The notes: generated by a model not told the origin, from the letters alone. Positions 9,851 to 18,942 are shown, numbered from the stretch's first letter. The stretch is DNA of 64,000 nucleotides from Sulfurovum sp. NBC37-1 (GCF_000010345.1 NC_009663.1:1798001-1862000), one strand, 5' to 3'. Translations and numbers: made by a program.

Positions 9851-10662
9851 TCCTCCACTCCACTGCTTGAGAATACGACAGAGTAGACCGATATCAGTAC
9901 AATGATCAGTGCAGACCCCAGCAGGATAGCAAGATCGCTCAACCTGAAAAGATCTTCCTGGTTCTTCATCATAATATCTATACCGCTTTTTGCCGCCCAC
10001 TCAAACTTGATGTACAAAAAGATCATCGCGGTGATCAGTGTTGCCACAATAGCATCGGCGATAGCTACTTTAAAAAGCACACCCGAACGCAGCATCAGCG
10101 GCGCACCGAAAATCTCCATGACCTGCATACGACGTTTATGTGCATATTTCCATATCTCCATCTGCTTGATGATCAGGAGTAAACTGACCACTCCCATAAA
10201 ACCGATAAAAAGCTTCAGTGTAAATTTTATGAAAGCGAAGAGACGATATGCCGAACTGTAACTGCTTCCAAATGTCTCCACTCTTTGAATATCATTGCTT
10301 GATTCAAGGTCATTCTTGATCTTGTCGAGTTCGGATGTGTGCAGGTAGGAATCAAGCCCGATATTGTAAAAATACGGCAGGGCTTTGAGTATCTCTTTTT
10401 TGTTGCTGTTATTGATCCCCTTGACAATGTCACTGACCACCGCTTCACGCTTGATCTTCTCGGAACTGGCGATATGCGCATTGAGCGCTTTGAAATCATT
10501 AAGGGTCATAGGCTTCTTGGATACAACGAACATCGTATATCCCTCTTTGAGGCCTTTTTCATAGGAATCCGTCGTCCTGTCGAAGACCAGAAAGAACTCG
10601 ATACCCAGCAGGATTGCCATCAGTGGCAGTATGAACATAAGATGGTTTTTAATGAACTTCAT
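9847..10662 (-). CDS. ftsX: Cell division protein FtsX
   Basis: Membrane partner of FtsE; about 271 residues. One transmembrane helix lies near the N-terminus (about 8-25), then a periplasmic loop (about 30-150) and three more helices (about 155-180, 200-220, 245-265), the usual FtsX topology. ATG at 10660-10662 is preferred to a GTG two codons upstream because AAGGG lies 8 nt before it. It overlaps ftsE by 14 nt at its start and envC by 4 nt at its end, so ftsE-ftsX-envC is one translationally coupled unit. Confidence 0.9.
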   Translation of the reverse strand: MKFIKNHLMFILPLMAILLGIEFFLVFDRTTDSYEKGLKEGYTMFVVSKKPMTLNDFKALNAHIASSEKIKREAVVSDIVKGINNSNKKEILKALPYFYNIGLDSYLHTSELDKIKNDLESSNDIQRVETFGSSYSSAYRLFAFIKFTLKLFIGFMGVVSLLLIIKQMEIWKYAHKRRMQVMEIFGAPLMLRSGVLFKVAIADAIVATLITAMIFLYIKFEWAAKSGIDIMMKNQEDLFRLSDLAILLGSALIIVLISVYSVVFSSSGVEE

Positions 10663-11323
10663 AAACACCCTTGCTTTCTATGATAAAATGTCTGTACGGC
10701 AGAGAGAAGATCGTCGGTATCTTGTGTGTTACGACCAGTACCGTGGTCTCAAGCTGCTGGCAGGCATTCTCCATCAGGTCCCAGATCACGTTGGAGGAGT
10801 AGTCATCGAGGTTACCGGTAGGCTCATCCGCCAGTATCACGACCGGGTTCTTTGCCAGTGCCCGTGCCACACCTACACGCTGCTGTTCGCCACCGCTCAG
10901 CTCCAGCGGGAATTTGTCGGCATGTTCGGAAAGTTTGACATGCTTGAGCAGTCTCTGCGCCTGTGTGTTCTGCACATCGACAGAATAGCCCGCGATCATC
11001 AGAGGAAGCACTACATTCTTTGCTACGGTCCATTCATTGACCAGCTTATAGTCCTGGAAGATTATCCCAAGGTGGGTACGCAGCTCCTGCAGCTTCCCCG
11101 TACTGATATTGGCCAGGTCGAGCCCTCCGACAATGAGATTTCCCTCTGTAGGCTTCAGCGCACCGTAAAGTGCTTTGAGCAGTGTCGATTTCCCCGAACC
11201 ACTCGGCCCGGTAATGAAAACAAACTCCCCCTTCTTGATACTGAAACTGGCATTTTTGATGATCTCTTTCTTGCCGTCGTCATACGCCAGTGTAAGGTGG
11301 GAAGCATTAATGACATTAGACAT
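10649..11323 (-). CDS. ftsE: Cell division ATP-binding protein FtsE
   Basis: ABC ATPase of 224 residues that powers FtsX conformational changes to activate septal amidases. Walker [10 protein letters not shown] (about 39-47), ABC signature LSGGEQQRV, Walker [14 protein letters not shown] and the H-loop VVTHK are all intact. The start overlaps the trmB stop by 8 nt. LolD-type ATPases are similar, but the neighbouring ftsX and envC settle the assignment. Confidence 0.93.
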   Translation of the reverse strand: MSNVINASHLTLAYDDGKKEIIKNASFSIKKGEFVFITGPSGSGKSTLLKALYGALKPTEGNLIVGGLDLANISTGKLQELRTHLGIIFQDYKLVNEWTVAKNVVLPLMIAGYSVDVQNTQAQRLLKHVKLSEHADKFPLELSGGEQQRVGVARALAKNPVVILADEPTGNLDDYSSNVIWDLMENACQQLETTVLVVTHKIPTIFSLPYRHFIIESKGVYEVH

Positions 11324-12503
11324 TGTTTTCCTTTTGTGTCAAGAGTTCTACGATCTTCTGATGTGCGGCATAATTGACCGTGGTCTTTACCGGTTGGGAG
11401 GCAAAATACCTGCTCTCATTCTCTTCGACCAGTATGTATTTGTGTTCAGGCCTGTCGAAACTGCCGAAGGCACATTTGACAAGCAATGCGTTATCCCCCA
11501 CCTTGTAGCTGCGTTCGAAATGCACGAAATACCCGTCGAAGACCAAAGCATTTTTCGGCAGACATTCTTCCAGATTTGGTGTATATTTTACACTAGTAAA
11601 TTTAAAGTCTATGCGCAGGTCCCTCTCGTCGGAATCTTCACTGCATTTTACATAGACATCATAGATGTCCTTCTCCTGTTTCCGCCATCTCGCCTCATAT
11701 TTGCTGGTGACTTCAAGGGCTTCATTCTTGCGTATCTCCACCTCGGTCTTCGGTACGGCAAAAAAGGTTTCAAGCGCATACCAGAAATACTTGTCACTGT
11801 CAGTCCTCAGTTCCAGTCTGCCGCCTCTGCGCAGTACCCGCATCGACTCGGCAAGGAAACTCGTAGAGATCACACGTCTGTGCGGTTTTTTGTCCCATGG
11901 TACGGGAAAGTGAACGAAGATCTGCTCACATCTGTTGGATGGCAGCATTTCCAGAAAGAGCCTGGCATCATAATTGACCACCCAGATATTCTCCAGTCCC
12001 TGCAGTTCTATCTGTCGCAGTACCTGCTGCGCGGAAGGGGTATGTATCTCAAGACCTATGAAGAGCGTATCGGGGTTTTTCTGTGCCTGATAGAGCAGAT
12101 GCCGCCCCGAACCGAAACCCACCTCAACGGAGATCTTCTCTTTGGGATATTCGATCGTTTCAAAATCCTCGATCTTTTTGAAGTACTCCGATGCCAGAGG
12201 CGGTTTCCCGTTTGAGAGTGCGATATTCGAGCTGAGAATTTTCAGCCCGAGTTCCTTTGAAACTTTGTCCAAAGCCTCTTTGAGAAGGTTGACCTTCAAA
12301 GGACGTGTCACTTTGTCGTATTTGACCAAAGTGGCTTTGTTGTCAGGTTTTATCTGAAGCAGAAATTCTTCGCCCCCATGCTCCACGCCGATGATCTCAT
12401 CGTCCCCTTTCAAGGCCTTGGCACGAAAGGTCATGATGGAACTGTCAGGCAGTTTTTTTTCTATTGCTGCACTGTCGAAAGGTTTTACTTTTAAATGTGG
12501 CAT
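11316..12503 (-). CDS. trmB: tRNA (guanine-N7-)-methyltransferase, long form
   Basis: Methylates G46 in the variable loop of tRNAs using S-adenosylmethionine. At 395 residues it is much longer than the typical 210-240; the long form, with an extra N-terminal region (about 1-125) and an extended C-terminus, is characteristic of Campylobacterota. The SAM-binding motif VEVGFGSGRHLL and the FVHFPVPWDKKPHRR active-site region are visible. It overlaps ftsE and follows the FN3 lipoprotein gene by 16 nt. Confidence 0.9.
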   Translation of the reverse strand: MPHLKVKPFDSAAIEKKLPDSSIMTFRAKALKGDDEIIGVEHGGEEFLLQIKPDNKATLVKYDKVTRPLKVNLLKEALDKVSKELGLKILSSNIALSNGKPPLASEYFKKIEDFETIEYPKEKISVEVGFGSGRHLLYQAQKNPDTLFIGLEIHTPSAQQVLRQIELQGLENIWVVNYDARLFLEMLPSNRCEQIFVHFPVPWDKKPHRRVISTSFLAESMRVLRRGGRLELRTDSDKYFWYALETFFAVPKTEVEIRKNEALEVTSKYEARWRKQEKDIYDVYVKCSEDSDERDLRIDFKFTSVKYTPNLEECLPKNALVFDGYFVHFERSYKVGDNALLVKCAFGSFDRPEHKYILVEENESRYFASQPVKTTVNYAAHQKIVELLTQKENNV

Positions 12504-12519
12504 GGCTTTTCCTGATGTT

Positions 12520-13197
12520 TTAGAGTGTTATACGGGCGACCTGGCTCGGCTTGGACTTGATACCCTCATAGCTTTTGGCGATGATACGGTAGGCATAAGT
12601 GTTGCCTCCGCGTACCAGTGTATCGATATACTCCGCCATCAGCACGCCTTCGACCTGTGCCATGAACCGCCATTCTCCGCCATTGACCGATCTTTCAATG
12701 ATATAGCTGCTGATCTTGTCGCTGGGGTGCGGCCGCCAAAGCAGTTTGACCGCTGTCGGTCCAGCCTTATAGGCTTTCAGGAACGAGACCGGTGCAAAAG
12801 TGGGTTTCGTCCGCACTTCAACCGTTGTTCCCGGTGCGGATTCTTTTCCAAAAGAAAAGGTAGTGAACTTGTAGACATACCGTCTGTCCGGTTTTACATG
12901 CGTATCGACAAAATGTGTAGCATACCGGTTGCCTATGCTGCCGACTCGTCTGAACTCCCTTCCTTCGGGGTCTTTGGCGTCGGGAGATTTTCTGTAAACG
13001 TTAATGCCGTGTACCTTGTCACTTTTGATCGTATCCCATTCGAAACCGACGGAACTCATCATCGGAAGCGTCCGTACGGTTCCGAGCGAGGGCAAGCTGG
13101 GGTCTTTGCCGTAGACCATCAATCCCTTGATGGCGGAACCGCAGCCGCTAAAGGTCAGTAAAGCGAGAACCCAGAGTAAGAGGATCGATTTTTTCAT
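12520..13197 (-). CDS. Fibronectin type III domain lipoprotein
   Basis: Predicted envelope lipoprotein of 225 residues with Cys19 as lipidation site (LLTFSGCG). Two consecutive fibronectin-III-like beta-sandwich repeats can be seen: about 45-130 (SVGFEWDTIKSDKVHGINVYR) and about 135-225 (TAVKLLWRPHPSDKISSYIIER), each ending in a Y-x-Y-R/K-type strand (YVYKFTT, YAYRIIA). The start codon lies 50 nt inside the 3' end of rluD in another frame. No enzymatic motif is visible. The position between rluD and trmB resembles Campylobacter gene order. The exact role is unknown. Confidence 0.75.
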   Translation of the reverse strand: MKKSILLLWVLALLTFSGCGSAIKGLMVYGKDPSLPSLGTVRTLPMMSSVGFEWDTIKSDKVHGINVYRKSPDAKDPEGREFRRVGSIGNRYATHFVDTHVKPDRRYVYKFTTFSFGKESAPGTTVEVRTKPTFAPVSFLKAYKAGPTAVKLLWRPHPSDKISSYIIERSVNGGEWRFMAQVEGVLMAEYIDTLVRGGNTYAYRIIAKSYEGIKSKPSQVARITL

Positions 13198-14101
13198 CTA
13201 TGTCACTTTGATCAAAATATTTGGATAAATACAGTTTCATATCATCGAAAAGCGGAGCGGTGAACTCCATTTTCACACCGGTGACGGGGTGGATAAGATA
13301 TAACAGATACGCATGTAGATAAACTCTTGGAATTTTATCTCTTTTGCTCTTAAAACCGTATAAATCATCGCCCAGTATATGCCGTCCCAGCGTATTGAGA
13401 TGCACGCGTATCTGATGGGTCCTTCCCGTAAAGAGCTTCGCCGCGATCAGCTCCACATCATACTCCGAAGTCAACAGCTTTTTGAAAGCCGTTTTTGCCG
13501 GCTTCCCATGCGGTACGACATCCATTTTCAGTCTGTTGTGCGGGTTACGTCCGATGGGCTTGTCGACGACCACATCCTCTTTGAGAAAATGGTCTATCAG
13601 CGCCAGATAGTAGCGCCCCATACTCTTGTCCTGAAGCTGCTCGCTGAGCATCTCATGCACCTTATTATCCTTGGCGATCACCAGCGCACCCGTCGTCTCT
13701 TTGTCAATGCGGTGCACGATACCATGGCGCTCTTCCCCCGAAATAGTAGAGAGCGAGATCCCCTTCTTCACCAGCCAGTCCACCAGTGTAGGCTCTTTCA
13801 CCGAAGGAGCAGGATGCACGACCAGGCCACTCGGTTTGTTCACCACCATTAGATACTCATCTTCGTACAGTATCTCGACGTCAAAGTCTATCTCAACAGG
13901 CTCACGTTTCTCAGCCTCTTTGAACTCATAGGTTATCTCATCACCTTCTACCACCTTGAAACTTGTCTTGGTTACCATCTTCTTGTTGACAGAAACCAGA
14001 CCATCCTTTACCAACTTCTCAACCTGATTACGACTGACATCGAGTTCGTGTGCCAATACTTTGTCTATACGACCTGCTGTTTCTACATTAAAATTATTCA
14101 T
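13148..14101 (-). CDS. rluD: 23S rRNA pseudouridine synthase, RluD type
   Basis: Isomerises uridines in 23S rRNA (helix 69 for RluD). 317 residues: an S4 RNA-binding domain (about 12-70) and a catalytic domain with the conserved GIVHRIDKETTGALV motif, whose Asp is the nucleophile, and GRTHQIRVHL near residue 225. The 3' end overlaps the FN3 lipoprotein start by 50 nt. Which of the RluA-family sites it modifies cannot be read from the sequence, but the S4 domain and length favour RluD over RluA. Confidence 0.88.
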   Translation of the reverse strand: MNNFNVETAGRIDKVLAHELDVSRNQVEKLVKDGLVSVNKKMVTKTSFKVVEGDEITYEFKEAEKREPVEIDFDVEILYEDEYLMVVNKPSGLVVHPAPSVKEPTLVDWLVKKGISLSTISGEERHGIVHRIDKETTGALVIAKDNKVHEMLSEQLQDKSMGRYYLALIDHFLKEDVVVDKPIGRNPHNRLKMDVVPHGKPAKTAFKKLLTSEYDVELIAAKLFTGRTHQIRVHLNTLGRHILGDDLYGFKSKRDKIPRVYLHAYLLYLIHPVTGVKMEFTAPLFDDMKLYLSKYFDQSDIDEKIDPLTLGSRFTDL

Positions 14102-14127
14102 TCATTAATTTCCTCAATATCCCCACA

Positions 14128-14151
14128 TAGGGTGCGTGGTTACGCACCCTA
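14128..14151. repeat. Intergenic palindromic repeat (REP-like), copy 1
   Basis: TAGGGTGCGT and ACGCACCCTA flank a GGTT loop: a perfect 10-bp inverted repeat in the short gap between ttcA and rluD. It is the clearest member of a family found at least ten times in the window. Confidence 0.85.
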
Positions 14152-14155
14152 CGCG

Positions 14156-14959
14156 TTATATATCGTCTCTCTTCCAGCGTGCAGGGTCGAGAAAAGTATC
14201 GTCATGGATATGCTTGAAGGAGGCTTTGAACATTTTGAAGATATCTTTATTCTCTTTTTCCAGTCCGGAAAGCCATTCTTTGGTCGAAGCCCTGGCATGA
14301 GGCATTTTGACATCTTTGAGCATGGCGGGGCAGGCTTCGTCACCGATGACCTGAAGGTTGTTGTCATCCGCGAAAGCTCTTAGCTGTGATTCCCTGGCTT
14401 GAATAAGCGGCCGGATAAGGTGAAAGCCTCTCCCAGTCTTGTAGATGGGGGCCAAGGCCCTCATGGTACCGTTATAAAACATGTTCATAAAGAAACTCTC
14501 CACCGTATCATCAAAATGATGCCCGAGTGCCACTTTGTTGAAGCCGCCCTGCTCCGCGAAGGTATACAGAGCCCCTCTTCTCATGCGGGAGAAGTAGGAA
14601 CAGAAAGAAGAGTTCTCCCGGATAGTGTTGTGGGAGATCTCGAAGATATTGGTATCGTACACTGTATGTTTAATACCGTACTCTTCACAGTGTTTTGAGA
14701 GGAAATCGTAATGTTCATCGGGCATACCGTACTTGACGGTGCAGGCTTCAAACTCAAAACGGAAAGGGGCATGCCTCTGTATATGTTTGAGTCCATGCAC
14801 CAAAGCCAGAGAATCTTTTCCTCCGCTCAGGCCTACAAGGACCCTGTCACCTTCACCTATGAGTCTGAACTCCGCATTGGTCTTTCCGATGACCTTGAGG
14901 AGTTTTTTGCTCATTTTGAGCTGTGGTGTAGATCTACTGTCTCTTTGGGACATACTCAT
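14156..14959 (-). CDS. ttcA: TtcA-family tRNA thiolation protein (one cluster Cys absent)
   Basis: Member of the TtcA/TtuA ATP-dependent tRNA thiolation family, expected to make 2-thiocytidine at position 32 of some tRNAs. 267 residues; the PP-loop GLSGGKDSLAL is intact (43-53). In TtcA a [4Fe-4S] cluster is held by a CxxC pair and a third Cys. Here the pair reads C120-S-Y-F123, so the second ligand is Phe (codon TTC), while Cys210 could be the third. The ATG overlaps the pfs stop (ATGA). The substitution makes it uncertain whether this protein carries a normal cluster. Confidence 0.82.
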   Translation of the reverse strand: MSMSQRDSRSTPQLKMSKKLLKVIGKTNAEFRLIGEGDRVLVGLSGGKDSLALVHGLKHIQRHAPFRFEFEACTVKYGMPDEHYDFLSKHCEEYGIKHTVYDTNIFEISHNTIRENSSFCSYFSRMRRGALYTFAEQGGFNKVALGHHFDDTVESFFMNMFYNGTMRALAPIYKTGRGFHLIRPLIQARESQLRAFADDNNLQVIGDEACPAMLKDVKMPHARASTKEWLSGLEKENKDIFKMFKASFKHIHDDTFLDPARWKRDDI

Positions 14960-15690
14960 GCCTGTTCAGCTACAAGTTTTTCCAACATTGCCATAATAAA
15001 ACTGCTGCTAACCTGTGAAGAATGTTTGAGGAATTCATCAAAATCAAAAGTTGCATCGGTATCGGCGGCATCGCTGATAGCCCGAAGGACAAAGAAGGGA
15101 ACATTGAGTGCGTCACATACCACGGCAACCGATGCTCCTTCCATTTCAAGTGCATCAGCATCAAAGGTTTTAGCTATCCACTCTTTGCGTTCGCTGTCTG
15201 CAATGAACTGGTCACCCGTTGCGATCACACCTTTTTTCAGATTAATGCCTTTTTCATCAGCCACCCTCTTGGCGATATGTATCAATTCTCTTGAAGGTTC
15301 AACATACACCTTGCCTTCAGGTACGTACCCGTGGGGATGTCCAAAGGCCGTAATGTCCAGATCATGCTGGCACAGCTGCGTCGCAACAATCAGGTCACCG
15401 ATCTTCAGGTCAGGTGAGATCGCTCCGGCCACACCGGTAAAAAGTAACATATCACAGCCGAAATGTTCTATCATCGTCGCTGCGGTTAATGCGGAATTCA
15501 CTTTACCGATCTTGGAGTATCCAAGCACAATATCAAGCTCTTTGTATTTTGCTTCATGGTAGAGATTGTTCCCATATGTCACGTCATTGTGTTTCTTAAA
15601 GTATTTCAGCAGCGGTTCATGTTCATCCGTTCCCAAAAAGGGATCGACCTCTTCAACCATCGCTCCCATGATTGCGATCTTTTTTGCCAT
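14956..15690 (-). CDS. mtnN: MTA/SAH (and aminodeoxyfutalosine) nucleosidase
   Basis: Hydrolyses 5'-methylthioadenosine, S-adenosylhomocysteine and, in Campylobacterota, 6-amino-6-deoxyfutalosine in the futalosine menaquinone pathway. 244 residues from the ATG at 15690, chosen because M-AKKIAIMGAMVEEV matches the family start and the fabD stop lies at 15692. The catalytic Glu is in MGAMVEE and the purine-binding Asp in AISDAADTDATFD. The gene is coupled to fabD upstream and ttcA downstream, an order also seen in Campylobacter. Confidence 0.93.
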   Translation of the reverse strand: MAKKIAIMGAMVEEVDPFLGTDEHEPLLKYFKKHNDVTYGNNLYHEAKYKELDIVLGYSKIGKVNSALTAATMIEHFGCDMLLFTGVAGAISPDLKIGDLIVATQLCQHDLDITAFGHPHGYVPEGKVYVEPSRELIHIAKRVADEKGINLKKGVIATGDQFIADSERKEWIAKTFDADALEMEGASVAVVCDALNVPFFVLRAISDAADTDATFDFDEFLKHSSQVSSSFIMAMLEKLVAEQA

Positions 15691-15691
15691 C

Positions 15692-16639
15692 CTATGCACC
15701 CAGCTTTCTGATCTCATCGATCGTTGTTGCAAGGGAGGCCATGTCAGAGACCACAAAATGCGGTTTTTTTGTCGCTTTTCTGTTCAAACCTTTAAGTACC
15801 CCGCCGTGACCGAATTCGATATAACAATCAACTTCATCATCAAACTTGGAGATGGACTGTTTGTAGAGTACAGGAGAGACAAGCTGCCTGGGTAGCAGTT
15901 CCAACGCCTCTTTTTTGCTGCTGTACTTCTCCGCTGTAACATTCGAGACCACAGGTGCGGTAAACTCGTCTCTGAGTACTTCCTGCAGTTTTTCTGCCAA
16001 CGGTGCCGTCGCACTTTCAAGTAATGGACAGTGTGATGCCACGGACATATTGAGCAGCATTGCCCTTCTTGCCTTTGCCTCTTTAAGGATCGGCTCAAGT
16101 CTTTCCAGATCAGGTTTGATACCTGCTATAACGATCTGACCTTCGGCATTGTAATTGACCGGCCATACTTTCATGCCTGCCGCCCTCTGCTCTTCACAGA
16201 TCTTCTCTACCACATCATCGGCAAGCCCCAGAGAGACCAGCATACCCACATCCTGACCGGCACAGGCTTCAGCCATGAGTTTACCCCTGAGGTTCACCAG
16301 TTCAACTGCATCCGTCACATCCAAAGCACCTACAGACACCAGGGCAGAGAACTCTCCAAGCGAATGTCCAAGCGCATAGACCGGTCTGATAGGCATTTCA
16401 TCTTCAAACAGCTTATGGGCTATAGAAGATACAAGCAGAATAGCAGGCTGCGTAAATTCTGTTTTCTCAAGATCATCATTTTCAGTAAAAAGCAGTCTCT
16501 CAAAATCGATCCCCGTTCTGCTGCCGGCATCGGCCACCATCTGCTTTGCTACATTTGAATTGTTAAAGAAATCTTCTCCCATACCTACAGCCTGGGAACC
16601 CTGTCCCGGAAATAAAAACGCACATTTTGCTGACATCAT
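15692..16639 (-). CDS. fabD: Malonyl-CoA:ACP transacylase
   Basis: Loads malonyl groups onto acyl carrier protein for fatty acid synthesis. 315 residues with the N-terminal FLFPGQGSQAVGMG oxyanion motif, the GHSLGEFSAL nucleophile elbow (Ser about 92) and the catalytic His in NMSVASHCPLL. First gene of the fabD-mtnN-ttcA group; a TAAAAT-type -10 sequence (minus strand, 16706-16711) lies about 65 nt upstream. Confidence 0.95.
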   Translation of the reverse strand: MMSAKCAFLFPGQGSQAVGMGEDFFNNSNVAKQMVADAGSRTGIDFERLLFTENDDLEKTEFTQPAILLVSSIAHKLFEDEMPIRPVYALGHSLGEFSALVSVGALDVTDAVELVNLRGKLMAEACAGQDVGMLVSLGLADDVVEKICEEQRAAGMKVWPVNYNAEGQIVIAGIKPDLERLEPILKEAKARRAMLLNMSVASHCPLLESATAPLAEKLQEVLRDEFTAPVVSNVTAEKYSSKKEALELLPRQLVSPVLYKQSISKFDDEVDCYIEFGHGGVLKGLNRKATKKPHFVVSDMASLATTIDEIRKLGA

Positions 16640-16749
16640 AATCCTTTGGATCGAAGTTCTGCACTACACACTGTATCCACAGAGACTTCGTTAAAATATT
16701 TAGGTATTTTACCATCTTTTATTGAGAAATCATGCAGAAAGGAATAATT

Positions 16750-16917
16750 ATGAATCAAAAATACATCTGTACCGTGTGCGGCTACATTTACGATCCTGCA
16801 CTTGGAGATCCCGACTCCGGGATTACTCCGGGAACTGCTTTTGAAGAGTTACCGGATGACTGGGAGTGTCCTGACTGTGGTGTCAGCAAAGAGGATTTTG
16901 AACCATACGAGGAGTGA
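16750..16917 (+). CDS. Rubredoxin
   Basis: Small electron carrier (55 residues) with a single iron held by two Cys pairs, CTVC near the N-terminus and CPDC near the C-terminus, separated by the usual 29-residue-type spacing. I use the ATG at 16750 ([10 protein letters not shown]) because AAAGGAAT lies 7 nt upstream; an ATG six codons earlier has no ribosome-binding site. Stand-alone gene, divergent from fabD and converging on the neighbouring degenerate regulator with 3 nt between stops. In these organisms rubredoxins usually serve oxygen-stress or oxidoreductase partners. Confidence 0.95.
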   Translation: MNQKYICTVCGYIYDPALGDPDSGITPGTAFEELPDDWECPDCGVSKEDFEPYEE

Positions 16918-16920
16918 AGA

Positions 16921-18237
16921 TTAGGCTTTAAGGTATTTGTTTATCTCTTCAACAAGTCTCACCAGTTCAAGATGATACTTGTTGACATAGAGCGGCAGGT
17001 CCTCCAATTTATCGTACACAAAAAGCATACTGGCCTGTTCTATCACGGTTGTCAAACGCAGTGCACCGATGAATCGTGCCTCTTTCTCCACATCGATAAG
17101 GAATTCTTTGGTCTTCCAGATCGATTTATCCTTGACATTGTCCCTGAAAAAGATATCGGAACGTTTGAAATCATCAAGAAAATTTCTTAGCTTTTGGTTG
17201 TAATCCATCCCGACTGTTTTTGCATTCTTTAATCCAACTTCAGTATCCAGGACAGGCAGAGAAGGTGTGTCTACCACCTGCTCTGTCACTTTTTTTCTTT
17301 CATGCTCTTTTTTCGCCTGCAACACATACTTCTCTGCCTCAAGCAAGCGGTCATAGTTGATATATTTTTTCATATCAATGATTGTTTCAATCGAATCGGA
17401 GCGAATCGTTCTATCTACAATATCATCCTTAAAAAGTTCTATGATCAATTCAAAAATACTCTCCTGCATCACAGGTTTGATCAGGTAAGCCGTTTGAACT
17501 TTCGGATGATTGGCTTTTGCCATATTAAAGTCTGCATTTTCTACAATAACATATTTCAAAGAGTGTTTTTGCTGGATACGTTCAATAAGTTCTTCAAGCT
17601 TTTCCGTTGCCAAAGCGGCGTCAATAGCCACAATATCATAGCGTGAAAGATTACTACCCTGTTTTTTATAGGCTTCCAATCCCACATCCACTTCATAGAG
17701 AAAATACCTGAACATTTTTTCGATACTCGCCGCTACTCTTTTTTTGGCACAGACCAGCAATACTTTTTTGCCAAGCATTGAAATATCCGGCAGTCTGTAA
17801 TGGCGTTGGTTTCCTATATCGTCCACTTTCAAAGGTATTTTGATGACAATATCTTCACCTTTTGTTTCGTTCTTATCTATCTCTGCAGAAAGTACTTCAA
17901 GACTTTCAGTCAGGCGATTCTCGATGAGAGTATCTATTTTCATCTCATTGATACCACTTTCCTTTACTGCAAAAGTAACAAGCTCTTCATAGAGGAATTC
18001 TTCAGGTGCACCAATAGAAAGGACAACCTCTTTGTTCTCAGTATTCTGTAAAACAAAAGTAAGTACCTGTATCAAAAGATGCAGAAGAGCGTCACTGTTA
18101 CCTTTTAACTCTTTAGGAACGGTGAGGCCTACATCATAAACAAGTTCTATGTTCTTTTCATTACGTATGACTTCCAGGGAGGAAAAGAGTGTCATCAATA
18201 ACATACTGATATTAAACACGTTATCATTTTTTGACAT
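16921..18237 (-). CDS. Degenerate hybrid sensor-like protein (HATPase/REC/Hpt remnants)
   Basis: A 438-residue cytosolic protein laid out like the tail of a hybrid histidine kinase but with most catalytic residues lost. Residues about 1-138 resemble a HATPase: the N-box area reads LIQVLTFVLQNT and the D-box reads KESGI (93-96). Residues about 153-270 resemble a receiver: the acidic pair is replaced (VLLVCAKK), but Asp206 in YDIVAIDAAL and Lys254 in YLIKP remain. Residues about 345-438 form an Hpt-like helical bundle whose EARFIGALRL segment lacks the phosphorylatable His. No H-box and no membrane segments. It starts with ATG after AAAAGGAAAT. Function unknown; a regulatory pseudo-kinase scaffold is plausible. 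Confidence 0.6.
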   Translation of the reverse strand: MSKNDNVFNISMLLMTLFSSLEVIRNEKNIELVYDVGLTVPKELKGNSDALLHLLIQVLTFVLQNTENKEVVLSIGAPEEFLYEELVTFAVKESGINEMKIDTLIENRLTESLEVLSAEIDKNETKGEDIVIKIPLKVDDIGNQRHYRLPDISMLGKKVLLVCAKKRVAASIEKMFRYFLYEVDVGLEAYKKQGSNLSRYDIVAIDAALATEKLEELIERIQQKHSLKYVIVENADFNMAKANHPKVQTAYLIKPVMQESIFELIIELFKDDIVDRTIRSDSIETIIDMKKYINYDRLLEAEKYVLQAKKEHERKKVTEQVVDTPSLPVLDTEVGLKNAKTVGMDYNQKLRNFLDDFKRSDIFFRDNVKDKSIWKTKEFLIDVEKEARFIGALRLTTVIEQASMLFVYDKLEDLPLYVNKYHLELVRLVEEINKYLKA

Positions 18238-18391
18238 ATATTTCCTTTTTCACACGCAATTTTTTATAAAATGCAGGGCATATATAAAGTTAATGATAAC
18301 AAAAATAGGTGTAAATATCATTGAGTTTTATTCATTTTTAAAATATATTTTGAAGCTTTGCCTGTAAGAAGCTGAAGGTTTTGTAGTGTTC

Positions 18392-18421
18392 AGTCCGTCT
18401 GGCAGAAATGCTTGACGGACT
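18392..18421. terminator. Hairpin downstream of slyD
   Basis: AGTCCGTC and GACGGACT pair across a 14-nt loop, 15 nt beyond the slyD stop. The T-rich side (TCTTTATA) is on the plus strand, so as a slyD terminator it lacks the usual U-tract; assignment is tentative. Confidence 0.4.
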
Positions 18422-18435
18422 TCTTTATATGGAAA

Positions 18436-18942
18436 TCAGTGTCCGCAGCCACAGCTGCCGTCATCACAGTGTTCACCGCCAACCTGACCGGTAGCAGCTT
18501 CTTCATCTGTTGCATCTCTTACGTCAAGTACTGTTACCGAGAACATAAGGTCTTTACCCGCCAAAGGATGGTTGAAGTCAACCTGTACTTCTTTATCGTT
18601 GAATGAGGTAACGGTTACCTGTACTGTCTGGCCATCTTCGCCTTGTCCGTAAAGTGTCATTCCCTCTTTAAGATCCACACCCTCGAACTGCTCGATAGGC
18701 AAAGTTTGTTTCGCTTCAGGGTTCACTTCACCGTATGCGTCTGCCGCTTTGACCATGATGTCTCCGCTTTCGCCTTTTTCCATACCTACAAGCGCATTCT
18801 CGAGACCCGGAATGATATGCCCTTTACCTGTAATGAACTCAAGTGGCTGTGCACCTTTGTTTGTATCTACGACTTCTGATGAGCCTGCTTCTTTTACTTC
18901 GTATTCAATGCCTACGACACTGTTTTCATTTGCAATTGCCAT
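18436..18942 (-). CDS. slyD: FKBP-type peptidyl-prolyl isomerase SlyD
   Basis: Prolyl isomerase and chaperone, also a metal-binding factor for hydrogenase and urease maturation in related bacteria. 168 residues: an FKBP core split by an insert-in-flap domain (about 70-125), and a C-terminal tail rich in metal ligands (GGEHCDDGSCGCGH). TAGGAAAATAA precedes the ATG. The C-terminal metal tail is shorter than in E. coli but clearly present. In Campylobacter slyD follows pal and precedes fabD; here proA/proC, rubredoxin and the degenerate sensor protein have come between. Confidence 0.93.
   Translation of the reverse strand: MAIANENSVVGIEYEVKEAGSSEVVDTNKGAQPLEFITGKGHIIPGLENALVGMEKGESGDIMVKAADAYGEVNPEAKQTLPIEQFEGVDLKEGMTLYGQGEDGQTVQVTVTSFNDKEVQVDFNHPLAGKDLMFSVTVLDVRDATDEEAATGQVGGEHCDDGSCGCGH

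Noticed and set aside
9851-10000. 50-residue N-terminal extension of the EnvC-like protein
   Set aside because: It is the 3' end of ftsX read in another frame; the GTG overlapping the ftsX stop gives a proper signal peptide.
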